Shown: positions 7,974 to 15,112 of the stretch, in pieces
Position numbering within the stretch: the first letter of the stretch is position 1
Layout: each line of letters begins with the position of its first letter
Assembly (NCBI GenBank): GCA_002392655.1
Contig: DGHK01000054.1
Location: forward strand, 253 to 64,252
Length of the DNA: 64,000 nt
Reading direction: 5' to 3'
DNA from: Lachnospiraceae bacterium UBA3850
GTDB taxonomy: Bacteria > Bacillota > Clostridia > Lachnospirales > Lachnospiraceae
Translations under genes and position numbers: made by a program
Notes under the pieces: generated by a model
Databases searched by the model: none
What the model was told of the DNA's origin: nothing
Seen by the model: only the letters and a program-made list of their open reading frames with translations

Positions 7974-9686
7974 TTACTCCTCATAGAATACAACTGCTCC
8001 GTCGTAGGTTTCCTCTATAAACTGCTTGATCTCATCTGATCTAAGAACACTTACAAGTGCCTTGATCTTATCTGTATTTTCATTTCCTTCATATACAGTA
8101 ATAATATTTACATATGTCTTTGCAGCGATAGAATCTGTTGCTTCATATGCTATGGAATCCTTACCAACTGAGTAACCTGCTTCAAGTGCATAGTTACCAT
8201 TAAGAATCACATATTCAACTTCATCAACTACTCTTGCGACCTGTGCAGCCTCAAGCTCTACAAACTTGATGTTATTAGGATTGTCCTTTATATCATTTAC
8301 TGTTGCTGTAAGTCCTGCTCCGTCTTCAAGTGTAATGATTCCGTTATCCTGAAGCAAAAGAAGTGCTCTCGCCTCGTTAGTTGTATCATTTGGAATAGCT
8401 ATGCTGTCGCCGTCAGCTATCTCATCAAGACTGCTCTTTGTACCCGGATAGATACCAAATGGCTCATAGTGGATACCACCTGCATTTACAAGATGTGTTC
8501 CCTGCTCTTCGTTAAAGCTGTTAAGGTAAGGAACATGCTCCATGTAGTTTGCGTCAAATTCACCTGATTCAACTACCAGATTTGGCTGTACATAATCATC
8601 AAATTCAACAACATCAAGCTCATAACCATAGTCCTTGATTATCTCTGCTGCCTTAGCAAGAATCTCAGCATGAGGAATAGGGCTTGCTGCTATCTTAATG
8701 ACTTCGCCATTTCCAGGAGGGATATCTAAAGCATTTCCCTGATCCTCTGCTTCTGATGAGCTGTCTCCTGATGATGCAGGAGCTGCTTCAACCTTACCAC
8801 CTTCAACCACCAGTGTTTCCTCATACTCAGCACCGTAGGTATCAATAAGTGTTGCCTCGTAATCTGCATGGAAGAAGTTCTCTGCTCCAAGTGCCTCTGT
8901 TTCAGCATTCAGCCAGTCACGAAGTGTTGTATTACCCTTTGAAACTGCAGGTGCTATAGTGTCCTGGCTTCCAAGTGAAGGGATACCAACTACGTAGCCC
9001 TCATTCTCAAGTGCATACGCAATTACCTCTGTATTATCATTTGCCCATGCAACTCCGGTTCCATTCTCAAAAGAAGTCTTGGCTGTTGCATAAGTATCAA
9101 ACTTCTGAAGCTTTATATCAGGATAGTTTTCTTCAAGATATGTCTCGGCTGTTGTTCCTGATATAACTATAACCTGGTCTTCTGCACCAATCTGTGACAG
9201 ATCCTCGATCACATTATCCTCATGGGATACAACTCCCAGAGCTACATTCATGTACGGAAGTGTGAAGTCAACCTTCTCTGCTCTTTCATCTGTTACAGTG
9301 AAGTTAGCAAGTACTATATCAACCTTTCCGGTCTCCAGATACTCGACTCTGCTGGCTGCCTCAGTTGATACATAGTTGATATCAACTCCCAGATCCTTTC
9401 CTATTCTCTCAGCAAAGTACACATCATAGCCCTGATAATCACCATTTTCATCTACATATCCAAATGGGTTTTTATCTGAGAAAACTCCGATATTAACGGT
9501 TCCGCTTTCCTTTATCTCGTCAAGAGTTCTATATACTCTTCCACTTTCATTAGCCTGTACATTATTTGTATCCGTCTTTGCCTGATCATTGCCGCAGCCT
9601 GTAAGTGCGGTTGCTGCAAAACCAAGTGACAGGGCTCCTGCGATAAACTTTTTTATAAAACTTTTTTTCGTAATATTTTTTTTCAT
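7974..9686 (-). CDS. Two-headed substrate-binding lipoprotein: PAAT SBP fused to MetQ/NlpA
   Basis: 570 residues, about twice the length of either family alone. A lipoprotein signal peptide ends at LTGC (Cys31). Residues about 52-300 are a family 3 solute-binding domain (YRTLDEIKESGTVNIGVFSD, then GKVDIVLANFTVTDERAEKV). A Ser/Ala/Glu linker of about 25 residues follows, and about 327-570 is an NlpA/MetQ domain (IKIAASPIPHAEILAKAAE, later GDSIAIPNDTTNEARALLLL). One lipid-anchored protein could therefore feed both MetNI and the PAAT permeases encoded behind it. The start at 9686 has AGAAGGAG upstream; the longer frame to 9773 would destroy the signal peptide. It is the first structural gene after the leader/attenuator. 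Confidence 0.9.
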   Translation of the reverse strand: MKKNITKKSFIKKFIAGALSLGFAATALTGCGNDQAKTDTNNVQANESGRVYRTLDEIKESGTVNIGVFSDKNPFGYVDENGDYQGYDVYFAERIGKDLGVDINYVSTEAASRVEYLETGKVDIVLANFTVTDERAEKVDFTLPYMNVALGVVSHEDNVIEDLSQIGAEDQVIVISGTTAETYLEENYPDIKLQKFDTYATAKTSFENGTGVAWANDNTEVIAYALENEGYVVGIPSLGSQDTIAPAVSKGNTTLRDWLNAETEALGAENFFHADYEATLIDTYGAEYEETLVVEGGKVEAAPASSGDSSSEAEDQGNALDIPPGNGEVIKIAASPIPHAEILAKAAEIIKDYGYELDVVEFDDYVQPNLVVESGEFDANYMEHVPYLNSFNEEQGTHLVNAGGIHYEPFGIYPGTKSSLDEIADGDSIAIPNDTTNEARALLLLQDNGIITLEDGAGLTATVNDIKDNPNNIKFVELEAAQVARVVDEVEYVILNGNYALEAGYSVGKDSIAYEATDSIAAKTYVNIITVYEGNENTDKIKALVSVLRSDEIKQFIEETYDGAVVFYEE

Positions 9687-9749
9687 AATATTTTTCTCCT
9701 TCTGAGCATGAATAGCTGCTCTTTTTTTCGTCATTTGACTGATTTTCAC

Positions 9750-9773
9750 GTGACAGGATGTATGCTCTGTCAC
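9750..9773. repeat. Divergent hairpin with GTGACAG/CTGTCAC arms
   Basis: Seven-bp perfect stem with a 10-base loop, sharing the outer GTGACA/TGTCAC arms of the dispersed 27-bp element but with an unrelated loop. It lies in the untranslated leader between the attenuator and the lipoprotein gene. It may be a decayed copy or a functional mRNA hairpin. Confidence 0.4.
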
Positions 9774-9810
9774 CTTCTTTACTATGAAATGGGGGTTTCA
9801 CAGTAATTAT

Positions 9811-9849
9811 CCAAAAAGAAAACCCGGTGTTCCTTGAACATCCCGGGCA
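9811..9849 (-). terminator. Attenuator terminator of the methionine/amino-acid operon
   Basis: On the minus strand the arm CCGGG-x2-TGTTC (9836-9847 with a two-base bulge) pairs with GAACACCGGG (9823-9832) around a three-base loop. TTTTCTTTTT follows at 9811-9822. The segment TGCCCGGG at 9842-9849 can instead pair with CCCGGGCA at 9945-9952 inside the leader reading frame, which would prevent the terminator. Confidence 0.8.
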
Positions 9850-9908
9850 AATGACTCATCCAACTATATGACCAAACAAACTACATACTGGTTCATCGTT
9901 TTGGACTT

Positions 9909-10007
9909 CTAAGGCATGACCTTACACGCCCCAGTCATATTTAATGCCCGGGATTTAAGCATTCGACAGCACATACAGCACATATTGTTGGTTCTGTTAG
10001 TTCTCAT
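9909..10007 (-). CDS. Met/Cys-rich leader peptide (32 aa) controlling attenuation
   Basis: A 32-codon frame with a strong GGAGG (10016-10020) eight bases before its ATG. Residues 8-16 read NMCCMCCRM; in total it has six Met (including the start) and five Cys. Codons 19-22 contain CCCGGGCA (9945-9952), the sequence that can pair with the 5' arm of the downstream terminator. A ribosome stalled at the Met/Cys block would leave that segment free and favour antitermination; a fast ribosome would cover it and allow termination. This is classic ribosome-mediated attenuation, and the regulatory codons match the predicted cargo (methionine, probably cyst(e)ine). Peptide and pairing are seen directly; the mechanism is inferred. 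Confidence 0.85.
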   Translation of the reverse strand: MRTNRTNNMCCMCCRMLKSRALNMTGACKVMP

Positions 10008-10031
10008 TTCCATTTCCTCCTCTTTATCTTG

Positions 10032-10090
10032 GTGACAAGGGGACAGGCACCTTGTCACCAGTTAGTGACATGGGACAGGCACTTTGTCAT
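10032..10090 (+). repeat. 27-bp hairpin repeat, tandem pair
   Basis: Copy at 10032-10058 is a full element with nine-bp arms; 10065-10090 is a 26-base degenerate copy ending GTCAT. They lie 12 bases upstream of the leader-peptide ribosome binding site, so they are probably in the transcribed 5' region of the operon. Confidence 0.92.
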
Positions 10091-10203
10091 CAGCACATTA
10101 TCTCGATTCACTTTCAAGATGTACACATTCTAACAGCGTCCCATGGATTTGAAAAATCAATAGATTTTATCGCTTGCGATAAGCATTACTTATCACAAAA
10201 TTT

Positions 10204-10245
10204 CAAACAAAAAGCAACTGCCATCGGACTGATAAGCAGTTGCTT
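10204..10245 (-). terminator. Terminator after corA
   Basis: GCAACTGC/GCAGTTGC hairpin (10214-10243) followed on the minus strand by TTTTTGTTTG, 26 bases after the corA stop. Confidence 0.85.
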
Positions 10246-10271
10246 CTTTATCTTTATATATCCATAACAGG

Positions 10272-11189
10272 CTATAACCATTTCTTTTTCTTAAAAAACC
10301 ATAAGCTTCCGATTACTATAACCAGACTTACCACAACCACCGTTGGATATCCCCAACGCGTCTCAAGTTCTGGCATGTAACGGAAATTCATACCATACCA
10401 TCCGACTATAAGTGTCAGTGGCATGAAGATCGTTGTTACGACTGTAAGCAGCGTCATGATACGGTTCTGCTTAACATCGATCTGAGTATTATATACATCT
10501 CGAAGCTGCATGGTATAGTCGCGAAGGGATGTTGCCGAATCGTGGAGTATGGTAACTCTATCCGTAAACAGCCTGAAATATCTGGTATTCTCAGGTTTAA
10601 AGAAATTATTTTCATTTTCCTGAAGCTCCTGCCCCAGATCGATAAGCTGTTCATAGTGAGTCCTTAGTTCACGAATATCACTACGTATCTCATTCACCCT
10701 ATCGAGGGGAGTCTCAGTTCCGGTATCCATCAGCTCATCCTCGATACTGTCCAGCTCCTTCTCGTACCCCTCCATAAGTGCCTGGTCACGCTGGATGATG
10801 GTTTCCAGAAAATCATATATGAATCTCTCAAGACATGGGACCTTCCACTTACGCGTTCTGGCAATGCGTTTCACTATTCTTTCCACTACACCTGTCGAAT
10901 CGATAAAGACCATTCCCTTTTCATCCAGTGCAAAGGCGTATTGATAATCCTTTCCACAGATATCTCTTCTGCTTGGAACGGAAAATGTACCGGTAAGTGA
11001 ATCGTAGTTAACCTCAGCCTTTGTATTGTGGATATCATCTACATTTATATCAAGCTCGATTCCCATATCGAACAGAGGTTGTTTCTCTCGCCACTCCTCA
11101 GTAGTCAGAACTGCAACATACTGATATTCCTGCTTTTGAAGCGCCTCAAATTCACAAGGTTCAAGTGATTCTTTTATCAGATAATACAT
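10272..11189 (-). CDS. corA: CorA-family magnesium/divalent cation channel
   Basis: 305-residue inner-membrane protein. The long N-terminal cytoplasmic part is acidic and helical, with RDICGKDYQYAFALDEKG and the coiled region around residues 130-230. Two C-terminal membrane helices are connected by the diagnostic YGMNF selectivity motif, with the acidic MPELE loop after it, and the protein ends in a basic FKKKKWL tail. Length and topology are normal for CorA. GGAGG precedes the ATG. It is a single gene with its own terminator; the ABC fragment upstream is unrelated debris. Confidence 0.93.
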   Translation of the reverse strand: MYYLIKESLEPCEFEALQKQEYQYVAVLTTEEWREKQPLFDMGIELDINVDDIHNTKAEVNYDSLTGTFSVPSRRDICGKDYQYAFALDEKGMVFIDSTGVVERIVKRIARTRKWKVPCLERFIYDFLETIIQRDQALMEGYEKELDSIEDELMDTGTETPLDRVNEIRSDIRELRTHYEQLIDLGQELQENENNFFKPENTRYFRLFTDRVTILHDSATSLRDYTMQLRDVYNTQIDVKQNRIMTLLTVVTTIFMPLTLIVGWYGMNFRYMPELETRWGYPTVVVVSLVIVIGSLWFFKKKKWL

Positions 11190-11209
11190 ATTCTAACCTC
11201 CGACTTTGT

Positions 11210-11620
11210 TTATTCGTCCCCTTCACCCTCGAAGTAACCCCCGCATGCAAACTGCCCGGCAAGCTTCTCATCCTCGTCATCGGATTTCTGGAACTGCGTA
11301 TTATATAATTCGGTATAAACTCCACCCTTAGATACAAGCTCCTTATGCTTTCCTCTTTCGACTATAACTCCGTCCCTTACAATAAGTATCTCATCTGCCG
11401 CAAGAATAGTAGAAAGCCTGTGCGCTATAAGGATACTGGTTCTCTCGGCAATTATAGGCTCTATAGCTTCCTGTATCTTACTCTCAGAAAAAGAATCCAG
11501 CGCCGAGGTCGCCTCATCAAATATCAAAAGTGCCGGATCCTTGAGAAGAACTCTGGCAATAGATATTCTCTGTTTCTCTCCTCCGGACAGCTTCAGTCGC
11601 CATAATATACAACCCATCAT
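11210..11620 (-). pseudogene. 3' remnant of an ABC exporter ATPase
   Basis: The 136-residue frame starts abruptly just before the ABC signature [16 protein letters not shown] and continues through Walker [14 protein letters not shown], the switch His in IAHRLSTI and the usual C-terminus. The membrane domain, Walker A and Q-loop are absent, so no functional transporter subunit is encoded. The sequence resembles MsbA/MdlB-type fused exporters. A TGGAG before the ATG at 11620 means the fragment could still be translated. It lies in a debris zone with the wall-binding-repeat fragment at 11821 and the IS66-like remnant at 14589. Confidence 0.85.
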
Positions 11621-11776
11621 AACATCTCCAAAACCATCTCCTTTTTAGAGTGTCTCGCAGATATCCTTCAGAAGAAAAGTCCTATTTTCGTGGCTTCTCC
11701 TTTGTTTTGATAGATTATAGCAAATATCTTTATATACCGCCACAGAAAAACACTCTGCTAAGCTTATACCATATAC

Positions 11777-11820
11777 AAAAAAAGCAACTGACATCACATA
11801 TGATAAACAGTTGCTTTTTT
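11777..11820 (-). terminator. Bidirectional terminator hairpin
   Basis: GCAACTG (11784-11790) pairs with CAGTTGC (11808-11814), flanked by A and T runs on both sides, so it could stop transcription in either direction. It follows the wall-binding remnant on the minus strand. Confidence 0.8.
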
Positions 11821-11907
11821 GCATCCAGTGACCGCCACCATAGGTCTCATCCCACGCTCCGTCAATTTCAAGCCAGCAGCCATCACGATATTCAGAGTAG
11901 TCCATAT
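11821..11907 (-). pseudogene. Fragment of a cell-wall-binding-repeat gene
   Basis: Minus-strand codons give MDYSEYRDGCWLEIDGAWDE followed by TYGGGHW, nearly identical to the C-terminal repeat of the protein at 39982 (MDYSEYRDGCWLGSDGAWDE). The nucleotides are also very similar to 40111-40180. The fragment begins exactly where the 27-bp repeat ends and runs out of frame after about 27 codons. It is the broken 3' end of a relative of that surface-protein gene. Confidence 0.8.
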
Positions 11908-11975
11908 GTGACAAGGTGCCTGTCCCCCTGTCACCACTGTGTGACCATGTGACAAAGTGCCTGTCCCCTTGTCAC
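11908..11975 (-). repeat. 27-bp hairpin repeat doublet (68-bp unit, copy 1)
   Basis: Copies at 11908-11934 and 11949-11975 with the spacer CACTGTGTGACCAT. The complete 68-bp unit is identical to 14917-14984, so the two doublets are perfect direct repeats about 3 kb apart flanking the calpain-like gene and the IS66-like remnant. Confidence 0.96.
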
Positions 11976-11989
11976 TTAAATTCTGCCAA

Positions 11990-12025
11990 TTTGTTGTGCT
12001 TTTGTTGCTCTTTATGATATATAAT
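11990..12025 (+). promoter_or_regulatory. Promoter-like motif upstream of calpain-like gene
   Basis: TTTGTTGTGCTTTTGTTG (11990-12007) is followed by TATAAT at 12020-12025, preceded by TGA. It shares the T-rich box with 2540-2556 (minus) and 34232-34246. About 70 bases separate it from the start codon. Confidence 0.5.
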
Positions 12026-12095
12026 TGACTAAACTATTCATGCACAAAAATATGGATTATGTAATCATACATTAAATGTATATCCTGGAGGTTAT

Positions 12096-14564
12096 ATGAG
12101 AGAATTAGAGAATCATGAAAAAAATGAATATATCTTTACGGAAGAAGAGCGATGGAGCATAGAAAATGCTGACCAGAAAGATAAAGAAGCCATAAAGAAA
12201 TCCATTAGCGAGTTTAACACAAAGCATAGTAAATTAGCAGATTATGACAAGCAGTCAAACACACAGTTACAGCAGCATGCTTCTGTTAATTCAGGCTTTC
12301 ATGATTATGAGCATCAGGCCTATATGACTAAGCATAAGCTTCGTGATTTTTGTGAGCTTTATCGTGTATTTTTTGAAAATGATCCAATGTTCAGCGATTT
12401 TCTAAAGGAAATGCGTGAGTACGCTGAACTAGATCCTTATTCTGATGAAAATTATAAGAAAGAAGTAAAATTTGTTAAGGAACTGCCTGGGAAGATTGCA
12501 CGTCTGGAAAAAGCTCTCGAAAAACAGGAAAACCGTTTGAAGAGAGAACTACAGCAGGTGGATTCGAAAGCATATAATAAGCTTTCAAAAAAGGAAAAAA
12601 TAAAATTGGACCATAAACTAATAATCAAGTCAGAGACTCTGGATAATAGAAAACGAGCTTTAGCTTCATTTTCCTATTTTTTTGAAAACCAGACTAAAGG
12701 CGACCTTTCCGATTTTGAGGCATTAAGTGAAGAAAACCAGGAGAAGATAAATAAAATGAATGCCCAGACAGGTCTCACCAAGCCTAAGCATATGGTATTT
12801 ACCGATAAATGGAAGGGGCACGATTTTGATTATTATTATATTAATGCCTCGGGTGTAAAGCTGGATCCAAGGTATAACATAAGTGCTACTTATCGGAATG
12901 ATGGTTTTTGGGCAGCAGCAAATAAAGCAATTGATAACCTTGATTTTGACTCTGACGAAGCAGATATGAGGGATGCCCCAATATTCCCCCATGAGCCACG
13001 TATGACCGATGTAGATCAGGCAGATACTGGGGCATGTTATATGTATTCAGGATTATCTGAAGTTGCTAGACTATACCCGCAGAAAATAAAGGATATGATC
13101 CGAGATAATGGAGACGGCACAGCAACTGTCAGATTCTTTGCAACTAAGGAAGATATTACTGGTCAGAGACACCATTTTCCTGTATATGTCCGTGTGGACA
13201 AAACAATGCCAAGGCATAATACCAATGAACGGATGGCTCATAACTCCCTTTGGGTAAATCTGATTGAAAAAGCCTATGCTATGTCAGGCCTGCACGCCAG
13301 CAGGGGAACGGATTACAACTTTCCCATTGACCCTGACAAACCTGAAAACAAAGACTGGAAGCCGGCCATCAGGCAGATAGAAGGAGGCTTTGCCAGATTA
13401 TTTCTTGAAAATATACTGGGAGACGATGGAGAAGGCCGGGATATATTTTGTCCATCTCCTGATCAAGTGAATGCTGACATAGCCATAGCCAAGATGGGAT
13501 TTACATATGATTCTAAATCCGAATTATTTTACAGAGAGATTTCAGATGCACTTGATAAAGGACTTCCAGTTACTTTTTGCTCAATACAAGACACTCAAAA
13601 AATACAGGGAAATCATGCCTATTCGCTGATCGGCGCTTTCAAAACGGAAGATACACCCCCCAGATATATCTTCAGGCTGAAAAATCCCTGGACTGATAGA
13701 TCTGATACCGGTGTTAAAAATGGAATAGAATATGTGAAGACCCCTTTCGGCATCTCTTCAAAATGGGTAAATGTGAAGGATGGAATATTTGATATCGAAC
13801 TAACGGATCTGGCTAAGGATTGTGACAGGTTTTCCATAACCGGAGGTCAGACGCTGGCAGAGGCATCCCATCAGGAGGTTGAAGGCTATAATATTACATC
13901 GCCCAAAAATGCTTCTGAATTTGATAAAACCCATATCACAGCTGATGACATGACGGACCTCATGAAGGCTTATAACGAACTATATGACTCACTGGTTTCT
14001 ACCAATTCTGTCTTTTCGCATGACTCAGAAGAATATAAAAATCTTTTAGATGGTCTCAAGGATTTTCGGCATAATCTTGCACAGTCCTTTGGTAAAAACA
14101 AGTCAGAATTAAAGAAAATGACAAAGCCTCTATTAAAGCTGGTTAAGGACTACGAGGATCATGTCGATGGACAGTTCTTTGGTGAAAGTCAGCGACAGAG
14201 CGCAAGAAAGAATGTTTGTAATGGAATACGTTCTATTACAAGGCTGGTACAAAAAGGCATAAATCCACAGCGAGCAGCCGAAAGAATCTATGCCAGAAAG
14301 CTTATGGAACAGCAGCATGCCAAAAAGGGAATAAAAGACCCTGCCCTGCTGGAAAGCGCCACTAAAGAGCTATATAACAATAAAGCATTCAGAAATATTG
14401 CCAATTCCTGTACTATTACTTCATTGATTAATCCAACCAAGTCACAGATGAACGCACATCTGAAAGAGATAGACAAAAAGCTTAATGGCCGTGGATTGGA
14501 CAATAAGGTAAATCTTGAGAAAATGCAGCCTCAGAAGAAGCAGCCTAAATTCAGGTTAATGTAA
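12096..14564 (+). CDS. Calpain-like (family C2) cysteine protease domain protein, cytoplasmic
   Basis: 822 residues without a signal peptide. The N-terminal 300 residues are charged with a coiled coil at about 130-190. The central part has all three calpain active-site blocks: DVDQADTGAC with Cys314 and the upstream Gln, NHAYSLIGA with His507, and RLKNPW with Asn530. Spacing fits a C2 papain-like fold. The C-terminal about 250 residues are helical and lysine-rich with no assigned domain. The likely activity is intracellular proteolysis, target unknown. TGGAGG precedes the ATG. The gene is flanked by identical 68-bp repeat doublets and broken genes, suggesting an accessory region. Catalytic residues are seen directly; activity is inferred. 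Confidence 0.85.
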   Translation: MRELENHEKNEYIFTEEERWSIENADQKDKEAIKKSISEFNTKHSKLADYDKQSNTQLQQHASVNSGFHDYEHQAYMTKHKLRDFCELYRVFFENDPMFSDFLKEMREYAELDPYSDENYKKEVKFVKELPGKIARLEKALEKQENRLKRELQQVDSKAYNKLSKKEKIKLDHKLIIKSETLDNRKRALASFSYFFENQTKGDLSDFEALSEENQEKINKMNAQTGLTKPKHMVFTDKWKGHDFDYYYINASGVKLDPRYNISATYRNDGFWAAANKAIDNLDFDSDEADMRDAPIFPHEPRMTDVDQADTGACYMYSGLSEVARLYPQKIKDMIRDNGDGTATVRFFATKEDITGQRHHFPVYVRVDKTMPRHNTNERMAHNSLWVNLIEKAYAMSGLHASRGTDYNFPIDPDKPENKDWKPAIRQIEGGFARLFLENILGDDGEGRDIFCPSPDQVNADIAIAKMGFTYDSKSELFYREISDALDKGLPVTFCSIQDTQKIQGNHAYSLIGAFKTEDTPPRYIFRLKNPWTDRSDTGVKNGIEYVKTPFGISSKWVNVKDGIFDIELTDLAKDCDRFSITGGQTLAEASHQEVEGYNITSPKNASEFDKTHITADDMTDLMKAYNELYDSLVSTNSVFSHDSEEYKNLLDGLKDFRHNLAQSFGKNKSELKKMTKPLLKLVKDYEDHVDGQFFGESQRQSARKNVCNGIRSITRLVQKGINPQRAAERIYARKLMEQQHAKKGIKDPALLESATKELYNNKAFRNIANSCTITSLINPTKSQMNAHLKEIDKKLNGRGLDNKVNLEKMQPQKKQPKFRLM

Positions 14565-14588
14565 AGATATTCTTTATATTATAATTTC

Positions 14589-14916
14589 GTAACTATTCAG
14601 GTCACCCCTGAATGCGTGTAATGATTTTTGTGCAAAACAAAATTCTTACTGCACAGATTCAAACTCTTTTAGAGCAGAATGGCTCATTAACAAAAGAAAT
14701 CGAAACTCTCAACAAAATCGTCGAGAAGTTATACAGCATATGCCTTCCAAATGCGAGAACTGTCCTCATAGAGAAGAATGTCAATCTCATGCCTGTGTAA
14801 CAGAGACACGGAATGTTGTTGATATAAATGTAAGTGCAAATGTAACTGCACACGAAGTATTAGCAATAGATTGTCCTTACGCGCACGAGGTGTTAGAAGG
14901 TTCATTTCCTGAGTAT
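14589..14916 (+). mobile_element. Truncated IS66-like transposase remnant
   Basis: GTAACTATTCAGGTCA at 14589-14604 has the GTAA start typical of IS66 termini. Behind it one frame encodes a leucine-zipper stretch (TAQIQTLLEQNGSLTKEIET) and, after a frameshift near 14740, another frame gives CPHREECQ, then RNVVDINVSANVTAHEVLAI, and GSFPEYVT, which resembles the Zn-finger region of IS66 TnpC. The fragment stops at the 27-bp repeat at 14917, and the DDE domain is absent. Family assignment is from pattern memory. Confidence 0.55.
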
Positions 14917-14984
14917 GTGACAAGGTGCCTGTCCCCCTGTCACCACTGTGTGACCATGTGACAAAGTGCCTGTCCCCTTGTCAC
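14917..14984 (-). repeat. 27-bp hairpin repeat doublet (68-bp unit, copy 2)
   Basis: Copies at 14917-14943 and 14958-14984 with the same spacer as 11908-11975; the 68 bases are identical. It truncates the IS66-like reading frame on its left and adjoins the promoter of the next gene on its right. Confidence 0.96.
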
Positions 14985-14991
14985 ATGACTA

Positions 14992-15019
14992 TTGACTTTG
15001 AATATCATTAAATTAAAAT
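14992..15019 (+). promoter_or_regulatory. Putative promoter of the CAP-domain surface protein
   Basis: TTGACT (14992-14997), 16-base spacer, TAAAAT (15014-15019), starting eight bases after the repeat doublet and 94 bases before the ATG. Confidence 0.5.
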
Positions 15020-15112
15020 GTAAGATGTGTAGTATATGTCATATTAACTTGAATACATCATCACTTCAAAATATATACATTCATTCTTATTATTCAAGAG
15101 GAGAAGGTTCCC

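Noticed and set aside
9781-10020. SAM riboswitch or T-box in the leader of the methionine operon
   Set aside because: I see no S-box core and no T-box sequence (AGGGTGGNACCGCG); the leader frame and alternative pairing explain the region better.
14740-14961. 73-codon frame ending inside the hairpin repeat as an independent gene
   Set aside because: It is out of frame with its upstream half and reads into the repeat; interpreted as a truncated transposase.
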